Of a stretch of 64,000 nucleotides of DNA, positions 21,561 to 34,302 are shown one piece after another (the first letter of the stretch is position 1; every line of letters starts with the position of its first letter). This stretch comes from Gordius sp. MW1 (Eukaryota; Nematomorpha; Gordioida; Gordea; Gordiidae). The DNA lies in assembly GCA_964036665.1 (NCBI GenBank), contig OZ038526.1, positions 1,798,001 through 1,862,000 on the forward strand, given 5' to 3'. A program made the position numbers and the translations under genes. Under the pieces are notes generated by a model. That model saw only the letters and a list, made by a program, of their open reading frames with translations, was not told the origin of the DNA and searched no databases.

Positions 21561-22707
21561 TGCCCTTAGACTAATACCGTGGATGGAAAGGGGGATAGAC
21601 CTTAGGCGCAACTTATTAGGTTTAAAAACGCGATTTTATAATAGCGTTAATTATTTATCACATTAATAAAATTTAAGGAGGCCAATGAATGCAAAATATA
21701 TAAAAGTAAAAAATTAAATTTCATGTTTACTTTTATCATATAAGGAAGAGTATAGATCATTAATTTTTGTCATCATGGTTTTGCCATCTAGGAAAGCTAA
21801 ATTGGAATGAGTCATTAAAATGCTGGTTTACTTATTCCAACCATTTATTCAATTTTAACAAAATTTATCAATATAATTGCGACTTATATCATTTAAATCA
21901 AAGTCGCATAGCATTTCGTTGTCTCAAATTTATATGTATTCGGGCCTTAATTAATGTAGAGTCAGAAAACTTTATTTAATTTTTCTAATCAACCTAACGT
22001 CTACGTTTATCAATTTAGTTGTGGTAAAACTAGATCTTTTAATAAGTGATTAATTTGTCGAAATGAGGTTGCCAAAATTTCCGGTTTCTAGCACTCTTGA
22101 TACAAAACATTTTGAAGCTAGATAATATTATGGCATTATTATACGCATATTTTCAGTATAAAAAATTTGTTATTAAAATGATCCTGCTTTTAAATAAAAA
22201 AAGATTTATTGTAAAACTTTCACATTATTGTTTTGTTCTTAGTTATCCCTTAAGGTATAAAAACGCTGCACACATAACTCATCCTCCTAATTTTTTGGAG
22301 ACAAACTTGGGATTCATTTTTCAAGACTTCCCCTCTCTTAACACATTTCCTTGTCGCGACTAATACTAAATGGTAAGTTGTGAATAAATGAAATAATATG
22401 ACATTAACGAGAATATCATTCCTTATTAAATTCTTTGATTTTTATATTGAATGCAAATATATAATATACCTTACCCCCAAAAAATGCTCTTTTACAAAAA
22501 ACACTTACAGTGGTCGGATATATTATAAATTTAACGACTTATAGTTTGGAATAAAGACATTTGATAGGTTTTCCTGGTTTAAGTCAAAATCAAAATTATG
22601 TAATCTTTTACTTATATCAATAGTAAAGTAACGTGGACTAATCACTTGCAAAACTTAAACAATTTTTTTAAACGTTTTAATGGAAAAATCCTGGTATCTA
22701 AGGCATA
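21561..22707. other. AT-rich intergenic stretch
   Basis: No gene or clear repeat is recognised. Confidence 0.4.
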
Positions 22708-23049
22708 GTGGAGTACACCTGTATTGACCTGTTTGCCCCCTCCAACGATAATCACGACCCCCTAGGATCTGCAGAGCATCGTAAATCCTTAAAATACTCA
22801 GCTTTATCAGAAACCTCCATTTTTATTCCTATCGTCTCGTCGTGCTCAGGGACGTTTGGAAAGAGCGCATTAAATTTTTTTAAAGAACTCAATAAACGCT
22901 CGCCCCCTTCTAAAATATCGAATAGTTTTTTACTAGGACAATCAATTGCTATTGCGATTGCTAAATCCAATTTTTATTCTTTGATGGATTCAATGCCCAT
23001 TCTTAAAGAAGATGAAGAAACAGATAATGTGTTTAATCTTTTTTTATAA
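22708..23049 (+). pseudogene. Retroelement polymerase C-terminal fragment
   Basis: An open frame of 113 codons contains HRKSLKYSALSET, IFIPIVSSCSGTFGKSALNF and LLGQSIAIAIAKSN. This order (a Y.aL....F.PV..ET.G.wG..A entry, then a q..SiAiqrgN tail) matches the end of many invertebrate retroelement polymerase ORFs. No reverse transcriptase domain is found upstream. Loss of the usual ET.G residues (here SSCSG) suggests decay. Confidence 0.55.
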
Positions 23050-23442
23050 ATGTTTTCGTTCTTGTATCTTTTTATTAATTTCACTTTATATTTAATACTT
23101 ATTTTTTAATAAAGCATGTCAATTCAAAAAAAAATAATTTATTTATTTAATCGATAGCTTTTTCCCTTGGACACAATTAAATAACCATTATTTCTTGCTC
23201 AAAAACGTGTTATGTGGCTTCAAAAAAACGAAAACCTAGAACGTAAAAGGACTTCTAAAATAAGGCTTTATTTGCCTGTTTGATCTTAATTAAATTAAAA
23301 GCTCTGGGATATTGATAACCATTTCCATATTGCTGTTACCACTCTATATGAACAAATATAAAAAATATTACAGTGAGGTCTGGTGAACATTATTTTACAT
23401 AGTATAAAAAATGAAAATATTTTGAAAAGTTGATTGACAATA

Positions 23443-23652
23443 TTATGTAGTAAGAGCCCAAACACTAGTGGGCTTTTTGATTTTTGTTCTGCCTTCAGGA
23501 AAGAGCATCTTGCCCCTCATCCGATCAGGAAGGGGTCGGATGGAGGGTGAATAAACTTGACCAGGAATTTCAGAGATGCATTCCCGAGGGTACTCAGGCC
23601 CAAAATTAGCAGGATTTTGCATTTGTCCTGTTTGTATTGCTTCTTTAGCCAT
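23443..23652 (-). CDS. Small uncharacterised protein or terminal exon, 69 aa
   Basis: Starts MAKEAIQTGQMQ and ends KKPTSVWALTT before a stop, with a well-mixed, proline-rich, basic composition (PEYPRECISEIPGQ, RPLPDRMRGK) unlike the low-complexity frames around it. No transposon motif is present. The sequence just upstream (TTATTTAG before AGAACAAATGG) could be a splice acceptor, so this may be the last exon of a longer gene whose other exons I cannot see. I do not recognise the family; the short basic P-R-P pattern vaguely recalls ciliary microtubule-associated small proteins, but that is a guess. Confidence 0.45.
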   Translation of the reverse strand: MAKEAIQTGQMQNPANFGPEYPRECISEIPGQVYSPSIRPLPDRMRGKMLFPEGRTKIKKPTSVWALTT

Positions 23653-25318
23653 TTGTTCTCTAAATAAGTGTTGGTATATAGCACATCAGATTGTTAAACC
23701 ATAATTATCTACGCAATGATAAATTGCGAATATTATAAGTATTTTCAGTCTTATAACATAATAACTAATCAAATAAAGGTGTTATTTTATAATTTTATTA
23801 TTCTTAATTAATATTATAAATTTAAGTTAACATAAAAAATTTAAATCTTTTAAACTGAATATAATAAGAGTAATCCAATTCTAACAATGTTAATATCAAA
23901 AAAATATAAACATCAATTTTTTCCTATAGTAAACTAAACAGTGGCGTACGCAGGGGGATGGTTTTGGGGTTCAAAACACCCCCCCCGCGGACAAAATTTT
24001 ATAAAACTCATGTAATGCAAATAAAACATAATAAGTAAGATAGCGGCGTAATATTTAATTTTACTTTGCTAAATAAATGAATTTCCTAGAAAATTATTTG
24101 TGTCGATAAGTAACAAGATTCAATTTCTTGATCTTTTCATTACTAAGAATAATGTTGCGAATAATAAGATTTTAAAGAAAGTGATAGAACGTCAGAAATA
24201 ACGATATTAATAAAATAATAATTGTATTAAGTATCAATTAATCGCGCTCGGGAAGATTCCTGTAACTTGGATTTTACTAAAATTATCGGACTTCTTGATT
24301 TAAATTTTAAATAATTTTTCTTAACTGCAGGCAAAGAATTTTAATATTGAATTGAAAAATGATGCCTCAATCGTTGCTAAATAATTTAATCTTCAACAAA
24401 TCATTTATCGAAATTTTTATGTTTTCTCACTTATTAATAGCAATTAACTTTATTGTATGCTACGAGATAAATTTAGATTCTGCATTTTTAATTTGTTTAA
24501 TAAATAAAAGGGCTTAAAAACATTATTTTTTGGATGGGCCCCCAAGCTTGAATTGAGCTCAGCCCAATGAAAAACAATTTTCAGGACTCTAAATTCACCT
24601 ACGCCTGTGATTTTAATAACTTATTTGGAACCTTAAATGTTAATTTACACCTATTAAAGGCATTAATGCTGTCAAGTTGAAAAGGGGAAACTACTGAAAA
24701 AATATTTTATTGAGGAATTTCATGTTACTTTGAAACTAAGTATTTATTATCCAGATAATTTTTTTGTAATTATTAGTACAATTAAGCAGAATTACAAAGT
24801 GAGACTTTACATCTACATAATAATGTGTTGTGTTATGATTTTTAACACTTTGTAGGTCGGGTGGGGTAATAACCCAAGCCGTTTAAAAATGCTATGCAAA
24901 ATAAATGAGTGAATATTACAATTTCATTTTTTCAGTGGCTTAACAAAATTTACCCAGAATATCTCTGCAAAATTTGGCTAGTTTTTATCCAATAGTTTTT
25001 AAGATAGAGAGTGTTTTAGATGCCCGGGGTCTTCCACGACCCCACCTTCCATAAATGAAAGAAACAAAAATTTTCAACATTTTTTTTTGAAATATATTAT
25101 TAAAACCCATTATAGTAAACTCTCTTGTGAAGAAATTTTCTTAGAAGCTTTTATTATATTTCAAAAGAATACTAGGTGCCACAAAAATTGTCCTAATAAA
25201 AATGTTAGAACAAAATAAAATAGAATTGTGTATTTCATTTACCTGGAGTAAAGCCATATGGATGGGCAACCAAAACTCCTCTTAATTGTTTTAAATTACT
25301 TATTACAGATGAAATAAT
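23653..25318. other. Intergenic, includes a probable degraded MITE
   Basis: A CAGTGGCGTACGCAGGGGG end at 23940 and a CACCTACGCCTGTG end at 24596-24609 may be the termini of a 0.67-kb element, though no target duplication is seen. The rest is AT-rich without genes. Confidence 0.4.
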
Positions 25319-25959
25319 TAAGAGTAGAGTGAAAATTAGCAAAATGATTATATAAATATATGTAGAAAATGTATATGTAAAGCATTTTAACATTAAAAAA
25401 AAAAAAAAAAAAATTTATAGCCTCATATAATTTCTTATATAACATTTTTTATTTAAATATTTTTCATTAATTTTGATCTTTTATTATGAATCTAAAAATT
25501 TTATAAAATAACATTTAAATTTATAAAAGTATGAGTTGAGACCAATAGTAACTTTTTTGCCTTAAAAAAAGCCAAAAATTGCCTAAGTTTGAACATCTCT
25601 ATTTTTTTTGTCTATGGGTTATTTTTTACCAAATTTTCCACATTTATAGTTTCAACCTTCTTTTATATAATCTTATTGATTAAACCATAAAATAAAAAAT
25701 ATTTTTTTGGTATAAGCCAAGATAGTCAGTAGGGGAAAAATTTTGGGGGTTGCTCTAATTATAGGTAAAAAATTTAAACCACTTGATATTAGCATTAATA
25801 TATTAATGAATGTAGAAGAGTTGAAATATTATTCTTGCAAATTTTGACAAGTTTATATTATAAAACATCTAAGTTATAGCTATTTAAAGTTTGGGGTAAT
25901 TATAACCCCAAATACCATCCGTGTTAGCATTTTTGACCCAAACTACAAAGTGTTAAATA
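25319..25959. repeat. Dispersed 0.63-kb repeat, copy 2
   Basis: Same order and orientation as 1-627, with an A-run of about 20 at 25397-25415 that is absent from copy 1. The match ends near GTGTTAAAT. Here the left edge is visible and shows no terminal repeat. Confidence 0.85.
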
Positions 25960-27870
25960 CCAAATTAGTTGTTTTTGTTTTCATTACACCAGCCTCAATA
26001 GAATTTAAAATCTAAATTTGGCTGGACAAACTTAAATGGATGCTACATTATGTATATAGATCTTTAAACAAAATGCAAAAAAAATTTCCTATAAATTTTT
26101 TTGATATTGAAGAAAAAAATTTGAACACCCCCCCCCCCAAAAAAAAAATTGTGTGTACGCCTCACTAAATATTTATATATATTTTATATGTAAAATATAT
26201 ATAAATATGTACATACTGAACATTCACAATTCTACAAAAGTGAGCTAATTATAGAGAATAGTTAAGAGTATTACACTAGTTTTAGAAATCAAAGTGCAAA
26301 TAAAAATACCAAAAAATAAATATAATCATAATTTAAAAGACAATTTATTATGGTACATATATTGCATACTCTGTCTTTCCCAGTGTGTTTTTTATATGTG
26401 CCATAATTTCTTCCCTTTTCTTTGCAAAAATATCCATGTACATCTTTTTTTCATTTTCTTAAACAAATATATTTAAGCTTTTTCTATACTCACCTAAATA
26501 AAACATTAGAAAAGGTGTAGGTGTCAAATTTTCAATTTTAACTATCTGTAATACTTGATTTTTATATTGAATTTGTGGAAGATCCCAAAAAATAAAATCT
26601 CTATCATCAAGATAATAAAGTAATATAATTAATAATACCTTATCCCTTGATGATAATTTTGACTATCCGATTCAGATCTATTATAATGAATTATCATTAT
26701 TTTGACAATGTCTTTCAGTATTAAAGTTCCACTTTCCAAATATTTAAGAGTTCTCCTTATAGGAGAAGGTCCTTTCATTAAAGGCATGACTATTGGTAAT
26801 TTGAAATTTGGGATTTATAAACGAAAGGAATTGGTAATTTGAAATTTGGGATTTAGAAACGAAAGGGACTTTGGACTTTATTTTACTCCAGCTGATTATT
26901 AACCTTTCAACTTAAGTGTCAACCAGTTACAATAATAACAAAAACTAACGATCGTTAACTCTTTTTTTTCTAGCCAATCAGAGAGCTGCGCATCATTTTT
27001 AACACTTCTTGCTGCACTTTAAAACTATAATTTTTCACATATAAATACAAATTATCCCAATTTCAAAATTCTGGAATTAGTAATTTTCAAATACAGTTTG
27101 AAACTCTGTATTAAAAATAAACTCTGTTGACATAATATTTTGTAGCTTATATCGAATAAATAAAACCACAACTGCTTAAGTTCATTCAAAGCATTATCAG
27201 TAATTTAATAGATGAATATTAAGTTGTTAAATAGTTAATAGATTTTTATTAGAAATCTATGGGCTAATAGTACTGCGATTCTACGTTACCATTGTCTATA
27301 TATTAATTGTAAGTTATACTTGTAACTCTATATTAAAAATATAATTTGCTAGCAAAATATTATTGTTGAGCATGTACTAAATTTTAAACTAGCAGGACTC
27401 CTTAAGTACATTTAAATAGTAAGTTAAGAGTTAAATATTAGGTTGTTAAATGGTTATTATTAAATTACAAATCTTTTTTTACGTTCTATTAGAAATACAC
27501 TGCCTAACAGTACTGCAATTTATAAATGTTTTAATATCAATGCATTAAAAAATAGTCTCCATTAGTAGTTCCCCAAAACGCCGTCACGTAAACTCTTAGC
27601 TCTCCCACCCTTTAACAAAATCAGATGTGAGTGAACGCCGGGCCGTAGCAACTACTTGATAGAAAGTTATACTCTCCATATCCATTTTAGAAATGATTAT
27701 CATGGCTAAACACACACATTACGAATAAGTATTTATAACTATTGAGCTATTGATCATAAATTTCAATTCACTACACATTATTCTACATCACTTACTACTT
27801 CAATTATCTAACCTTAAATATATTATACAATAATCATATATATATATCACGAAATGAATCTAAATTTTAG
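25960..27870. other. AT-rich intergenic stretch with minor repeats
   Basis: A tandem 40-bp pair with TTGGTAATTTGAAATTTGGGATT is at about 26790-26865. A block at 26970-27025 (AGCCAATCAGAGAGCTGCGCA) is related to the insertion at 3367. No coding exon seen. Confidence 0.45.
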
Positions 27871-30100
27871 AAGTGGAAAAATAATTCTAGGAGATCTCAA
27901 TTCGTCCCTAATAAGTGACAAAGACAATTTGCTTGCATGGCACCCAACTCGATAAGACCGACCAATAGAAAAAGTACAATTAATAAAAAATGGTGTTCCA
28001 AACACAAATTTATGGTTTCTTCAACCTTCACCAACCCCCTTCCCCCCAGACAGTCTAATCACCTACCAAATAAACGAAAAACATCGTGGCATCAAAATTG
28101 ATCATACTTTATACCAATGAAGACACTGTAGAATTATTAAACACTTTTGCACCATCCAACCTAACATAAAGACGGACCACTTAGTCATTGCGGTGGATAT
28201 TATCTTAACCGAGCCACCCTCCACTCATTTAAAAATATTCAAAATTACCCACCAAGTTTACGGTTAATAAAAGACACTGCTCAGATGGTCACCCGACTTC
28301 AAACAAATTCTAAGACACTTAGTAATTTAGATACACTCTCGATCAACGCACAACAACTTATTAGCATTGTTTATCCCCAATCACGAGAAACAACTGCACA
28401 TTAATACTAAATCCTGGTTTCCGAAAAAACAATCACTATGCCGGAATCCCGCTAAAATGTCTCTAAAGACAGGACTCTTAGATGTAAAAAATTTGGATCA
28501 AGACACTTAAGAAAAATATATAATCCAGCATCAGAAAAGAAAAATTTCATATCTAACAAATTAAATGTCACCGAACAGGCTGCGCATTCTAACAACATCC
28601 ACTCTCTATTAGAGATGCACCGATGCCACTATTTTATGCCGATACCGATACCAGCCGATACTTAAATTTTTTTTGCCGATACCGATACCATGCCGATACT
28701 TATAATAAAAAAAATTTTGTATTAATAAATATATACAAATTAAATATTATAAATTAAGTCACATCCAAATTTTGGTAGATCAGAATTTTGACGATAAAAC
28801 AATTGTAATATAATATGAATTTATAATAATACGACTTATTTTAGCTTTGCTTAATTCACAGATTACAATTTTTTCATCTGCTGACACAACAAAATAACTC
28901 CATAGTGTATCTAAAGAATCCATCTAAGGCTTAATATATAATATTTTTAAAATAAAACAATATTTACTTAAAAGAGCAGTTATTCGGAACAGATGGTCAA
29001 TGAGTTTATTATAGTCCACATAGAAATTTTTATAGCCAATCAAATGAAACATTTTCAAAAAATTTAAAAAGTCCTCTATTTTTTAATGGTAGGAGATACT
29101 ATAAATATTATTTTTTGAGTTTCATATTGAAAAAGGTATCGGCTTGGTAATTGCTGATACTAGCAAAGTATCGGCCGATACTTTTGGCAAGGTATCGGCG
29201 CCGATACCATGCCGATACTTGGTATCGGTGCATCTCTACTCTCTATATAAAATACTCAAAACTCTAACCACAAGCTTCTCCAACAAACACAATTACTAAT
29301 CGATACAGAATAATAATCGCAATCCCAACGACTCCTAAGGCATGTGAGAACATTTTTGCTCTATTCAAACCATACCAATTCCATTTCCCATATCTTATAT
29401 ATATTTAGATCTATTAGTAACTTCAAAATGCAATGCATAGTCTCCGACTCAATGTCCATAACTCAGAACTTCATCGACAGATTCATCACGGAGACCCAGA
29501 AAGCAGGTCTGATGATCAATCTAAACAAGTCCAATATCCTTTTAGTCAATGTACTAAATCAATTAAATTATTCTCATTGATAATATAATACTCAAGCCCC
29601 CATCTCAGATTAAAAATATTTGATCACTCTCTCCTCCGATACATAGTCCCTTCTAGACATCTCCAATTAATGAATAAAGCCTTAAAAAATTTTACTCGTG
29701 CTACTCTAGATGGAAGTCGCATATACTGGCCCTACCAACCCGTCTCCGTCTGTTAAAAACCACCATTTTACCTATTCTAATTTATGGAGGCGAAACATGG
29801 TCACTCAAAGGCCCAACTCTTAGAACTGCCCATACAAAATTAAACAAAATGCTGAATTTTTTATAGATTTATACGCTATCTTTGTATAGAGTTTCACCAC
29901 ATCCTCGCTATCTTTTCCTAAATTTGTTCGAATCGTGTATAAATCTACAAAAATCCAAAATAATCCTATATTCGCATGTGAAAAGGTAAACAGGTCGGAC
30001 TGATAACACTTGGAAAATCCATACAATCATCTACCAGCACCATTCCAGCCACAGAGCCGACGACCGACCAAGCCACAATGCGGACCTAGTGAGGATTTTT
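27870..30100 (+). pseudogene. LINE relic (APE endonuclease to RT tail), interrupted by a hAT MITE
   Basis: From 27870 the plus strand gives GKIILGDLNSSL, then KIDHTLY and TDHLVIAVD, which fit the GDLN, DYIL and SDH motifs of an APE-type endonuclease. After the MITE (28610-29238) come FIDRFITETQKAGLMINLNK (end of the RT palm) and TTILPILIYGGETWSLK (the LLYG..W region). The YxDD motif is missing and stops are frequent, so it is dead. It is a different lineage from the RTE-like fragments. Confidence 0.6.
28610..29238. mobile_element. hAT MITE with TAGAGATGCACCGAT ends, 629 bp
   Basis: Perfect terminal inverted repeats TAGAGATGCACCGAT and ATCGGTGCATCTCTA; exact 8-bp duplications CTCTCTAT at 28602-28609 and 29239-29246. 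Subterminal CCGATACC/GGTATCGG motifs are repeated several times at each end, as in hAT transposase-binding regions. No coding capacity. Confidence 0.93.
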
Positions 30101-31720
30101 GTTAATCAAAATTAGAGAGGAGATTGCAAATTTCATCGCCAATATTGATAGGCTAATTGATTCTCTAATTCTAATCTATCGGGTCCTCCACCTCGAGAAA
30201 TTAACATCGTTTAACTTAAACCCCCTGAAATGACGGTCAAATAGAGAATTGAGGAGGTGAATGAAAAAGCGGAAACGGAAAGAACTGATGCAACTTTCCC
30301 TATCACGGTGTCAACTAGAGATAGAAAAGAGGCTCAGTACCTCTTTTTTTAGTAAATAATAGTTTCGATAACAAGGCCCCGCTCACCTTGATCAAAGAAA
30401 CTGCAGCACGAATGACGACCTTTGACACAACGATTAATTTTAATAGGGCTACATCGGTAAAGAACGATAAATCCTTCGCAGAAGATTGAAATATTCCGAA
30501 TCTAAAAGTCGTCCTAAACAGAAATTTGCTAGCGCTGGTAGAGGCAGAAGCGGCACAGCGCGTCGCAACATCGAAAAAACGTCGGCCTCTGCCAGAAGTA
30601 AGACGTCGCATTATGGCTCTCGTCAGAGCATGGAGAGTCGGGCCTTTGGGCATACCGCTCTCCTCAGGAGGAAACGTGTCCACGTCCCGGTGGCTAGCGC
30701 GTTTAGTTTTTCAAATTCGAGAGGCGCCGGTGGATATTTTCTCCTGAATGTCTCCCCTCCGGAACTACGGGGGCCATCCGCACAACAGCACCTGCTTACG
30801 CAAACACATTCGTTCCATCAGCTAGCTACACCTCGAGAATCGAGCAGGTGGTGGCCGCCTTCGGCCGAGACTTGGTCTCAGAAATGACGCCCATTTTCAG
30901 CCTTCACAAGTCCCTATTCCAATGAAATAAAGAACCGACGTTATCGATTCCAACAGGTCTCCCGGACATCCATACACCAAACCTCAGACCCCATACTCAC
31001 CGAAGCCCATTCACTAAACGCGTAACAGAGAAAGATTTATGCCCCGATTCAACATGGAAAAGATACGTACCCAAGGATTGCAAAAGCCAGGTAAAAATCA
31101 AAAGCAAGCCTGAATACTTCCACAATGGTAGAAGCAAACGTAGAAGAACTAACCTCAAAGGAAATCATTAAATCTACTACATTCTTTAACTCCAAACCCA
31201 ACGGGTATGCCAGGGTCATCATAACCAATCTATCGGCAGTGACCAAAAATTTTATTCATTATCCTTTAAAACTCTGCTCCATCCCGTTAACACCAGTACA
31301 GCTCTCAAAGTCGCACTAAGCAGCCAAAGTAAATTTTAACTCGGCCTTTTTCTTTATCCCCCCCAACGTGTCGGCAAGAAAGTTAATGGCTTACAACTTC
31401 TAAGGAAAGAAATACAGATATAAGGTTTTCCCCATGGTTGCCGCTTCCTCCCCACCTGCATTATAGATGATTATTTCTGATCTTGCAGCCAAATCCATCA
31501 AAAAATATAAGACCCTGCTAGAGACCACAAAATCGCCACTTCCACCCATTTTGATAATGCATTAATTAACAATCGTTGAATTCCGCTCCAATAATTTGAT
31601 ATTCTTCCTGCCCTATACCTTTGACTTCCTATCCTAATATGTCGAAGAATATGTCTTTTTCTGATTCACCCAATTTGGGGAGCATACGCGCATATAACGG
31701 TTAGGAGACCCTCTTGATCT
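30101..31720 (+). pseudogene. Retroelement remnant (possible DIRS-like), degraded
   Basis: This stretch is more GC-rich than its surroundings. A frame at 30486-30887 is rich in Arg/Ser/Gly (SAGRGRSGTARR), and near 31125-31270 NVEELTSKEIIKS followed by PNGYARVIITNLSAV and FIHYPLK resembles the fingers of a DIRS or LTR reverse transcriptase (a G.iR.i.NL..lN..i....K pattern). No catalytic motif was found, so the class is tentative. Confidence 0.38.
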
Positions 31721-31726
31721 GCAATC

Positions 31727-32167
31727 TTAACCCATATTAGCCTGTCTCTTGTCCTTGAACGGTTCGCTTAGAACGATACCGACCCTATTTCTACGATTTG
31801 GTGACCCACTGTAGAATAGTTTGTATCCGTCTCCTAAATCCCAAGCCTTGGTTTCGTTCCACCTCGTCTCTTGTTTGCAGGCTATGTGTACCTTTCTTCT
31901 TTTTAGCATTTGTGCGATATCGATGCTTTTTCCTGTCAACGTTCCCACATTCCAGCACGTTTTACACATTCTTTCCATAACTAATATCCTTAACCACCTT
32001 CGTTGTGAGTCGGGCATTAACTGGTGTTTCACATTACACGGGTAGAGTATGCAATGCGCGTCGCCTGTGGAGGGGGCTGCGTCCCTAATACCCCGCCGAG
32101 GGTCCGACTTGGAGTTCGTTTTTTTGTTTTGGTACATGCGCCTAGTTTTGGGGTATTGTTTGTACAC
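31727..32167 (-). pseudogene. RTE-like LINE endonuclease N-terminus, 3'-truncated
   Basis: The minus-strand frame gives RRGIRDAAPSTGDAHC, then WNVGTLTGKSIDIAQMLKRR, IACKQETRWNETKAWDLGDG, YKLFYSGSPNRRNRVGIVLS. This is the start of the APE endonuclease of RTE-type LINEs: N of WNVGT, and QETRW with the catalytic Glu. The frame ends near 31735 before the catalytic Asp/His residues. It probably belongs to the same family as 5520-7095. Directly upstream (higher coordinates, same orientation) lie the tandem-repeat modules at 32168-33840. Confidence 0.8.
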
Positions 32168-32804
32168 AACTCATCTATACTTCGTATAAATGTGGCACTT
32201 TTGATATGAAATTATGCGCGAGATATGGGGGAAGAGTTGAAAACGCCTATATGGAAAGGGGCCAATGGTAGGGAGTCAGAGAAATGTATACATTGTTCGC
32301 CTAAAAGTTAGCCGCCCAAATCAACAAAAACTCACACAAGAAAGCGACCGAAAAACAATTACAAATGAGAAGTAAAAAGTTGTTGCAAAGGTATAATTTG
32401 TTAGATATTGATCGAATAAATGTAATCACGTATCATCGTCACGGGAAGGCGTATAAAAATAGGCATATATTAACTACATAGCAATGCCTGTTCCGACCTT
32501 GCATCTCAAAAATGACATATATGTTCATAAAAAATAATAATAGGCCTGAAAAAGGTCAAGTAGGCTCTTATTATATAAGGGCAAAATATGTATAAAAAAT
32601 TTTGATTCACACTCTAGCCAGTGGTCATTTTTTTATTGTCCAGCAGTCAGCAGACGGTCAAAAATCATATAAATACATAAGGGCCAAATAATACAAAAAA
32701 AAAACAGAAAAAAATTCCAATCACACTTTGGCCATTGGTTAGTTTTTCCATTGGGCAGCAGAGGGCCAAGTGGCCTATAATTATATGGAAAAAATTTTGC
32801 CCTC

Positions 32805-32835
32805 ACCGAGATTCGAACTCATATCAGTGGAGGCA
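32805..32835 (-). ncRNA. tRNA-like B box (SINE head) in locus C
   Basis: Minus strand contains TGAGTTCGAATCTCGG, a good match to the pol III B box consensus GGTTCGANNCC within a T-arm-like context. No full cloverleaf or A box could be drawn, so a functional tRNA gene is unlikely. Confidence 0.45.
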
Positions 32836-33159
32836 TTGGCCCTTGTTAGGGGGGGGGGTGAGGTGAGACGTTGGAAAGATTTGTTACCACCGGGTATTGT
32901 ACTCAGGATGGCTTAATCGAAATTCCAAGCGGTCGCAGTGGTAAATAAGACGAATTATGAAGTCAATTTGACATAGGCATATCGGGGGAAAAGAACAAGG
33001 CTCTTTTTTGCTGAGGGTAAAAGGGGGGGGGCAAATCTAGAGGGAAAAAAGCCAACCAGCGGTCATTATTATATATTTTCAGCACAAAAAAGTATTATTT
33101 TTTGTATATTTGAAGCTAAGATACCATAAATGCCAAAACGTGCAGGCACAAATGTAAAA

Positions 33160-33600
33160 ATGATTTTGGCCGGGGTCAGATAAAATAGAAGTAAGCTACG
33201 GGCATCTGTAATTTGCAGAGAATTATATAGACACTTTCGCAATCATCCGTTATAAAGCAACAAACTAGACAAATTGACGACAGAAAATATAAATAACAGT
33301 TAACCAGAATTTTGTCGGGTTCAGATAAAGTAGAAGTAAGCAACGGTCATCATTAATTTGCCAGGAATTTTTTAGCCAGTTTTGCAATCATCCGTTATAA
33401 ATAACCAAGACAAATTTCAAACGAACATCACAAAACAGCAAATATAAATAGTTATTAACCAGAATTTTGGACTCTGGCCGGGTTCAGATAAAGTAGGAGT
33501 AAGCAACGGTCATCATTAACAGGGAATTAATTAGCCAGTTTCGCACTCATCCGTTGCAACAACCTAGACAAGTTGACTAAAGAAATTTACGTATAAAGGT
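33160..33600 (-). repeat. Three tandem units of about 150-165 bp
   Basis: Units begin at about 33164, 33310 and 33474. Each has CGGGTTCAGATAAAGTAG, AAGCAACGGTCATC, and a TCATCCGTT..AAC block. Divergence is moderate. It forms the middle of locus C. Confidence 0.8.
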
Positions 33601-33965
33601 AATCAGTCGGGCCCATAAACAATACCGGATATTGGGCTCGGACGAGGTCAAAAAATTTAAGCCAATTAGCGGCCATTATCTAGTCTATTTGCGCAAGCAA
33701 AATAAAAGTCTTTTATAGAAGCATAAATCCACAGCTATAAAAAAAACCCGTTTAAGTTTCCAGGGTAATTATTTAAAAATTACATGGAATGGACGGACGG
33801 ACAACAGACGGACGGACAATCAAAAGTGAGCCCATAAATTTAAAAAAGGAGGGACATAACCAATTTTGTATCCACCTATTCCCAATATAATAAGATAAAA
33901 ATGGATATAACACATAATCTTTAAATTAATGGGATATTAATAAAAATCCTTATTTAAAGTATAAA

Positions 33966-34135
33966 CTTGGGCGTAGCTAAGGGGGGGGATAGGGGGGGGG
34001 GAAGCTATTTCCCTCTAAATCCAAAAATTTGTTAAAATTTATTAAAATGATGGCTAAAATTTAAAAAATAATTTATTTTGCCCCTATCTAAATCATTATT
34101 GCCCCCATATAATTCCAATGCTGGCTACGCCAATG
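33966..34135 (-). mobile_element. CTTGGGCG-type hAT MITE
   Basis: Ends CTTGGGCGTAGCTAAGGGG and CTGGCTACGCCAATG, flanked by AGTATAAA and AGTATATA (7 of 8). The interior reads in the reverse orientation (ATTTTGCCCCT..AATCATTATTGCCCCC). Confidence 0.85.
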
Positions 34136-34302
34136 AGTATATATATTAGGAATTTTAATTGATATTAATTGCTATGCAATTTATGGGCTCACTTTCCATT
34201 TTCCGATGTCTTGTCACGCACCGAATGTCTTGCACCGAATGTCTTGTCACGCACCGAATGTCTTGTTTTGTTTAATTTAATTTTTGTTTATTTAACTAGT
34301 TT

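Larger units (their letters stand above)
32165..33840 (-). mobile_element. Composite tRNA-headed tandem-array element, locus C (reverse)
   Basis: Read on the minus strand from 33838: TTATGGGCTCAC, a GTCCGTCC short-period block, three 150-165 bp tandem units (33600-33160), a tRNA-like B box GAGTTCGAATCTCGG (near 32815), two diverged array units with a CCAATGG..CCAATGG-type motif (32780-32600), and a CATATAGGCG..ATTTATACGAAG..GATGAG module (32265-32168). The order matches loci A and B, and the modules run straight into an endonuclease frame. Spacers between modules differ from the other loci. Confidence 0.55.

Noticed and set aside
30486-30887. 133-codon Arg/Ser-rich frame as a host RNA-binding protein
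   Set aside because: It sits in degraded retroelement sequence, other frames are also open because of the local GC content, and there is no domain beyond low-complexity RGR.
32805-32835. Functional tRNA gene
   Set aside because: Only the B-box/T-arm part is convincing; no A box or full cloverleaf could be drawn.
34204-34266. CRISPR-like direct repeats (CGAATGTCTTGTCACGCAC)
   Set aside because: Only about three degenerate copies with almost no spacers, in animal DNA; a short-period tandem repeat.
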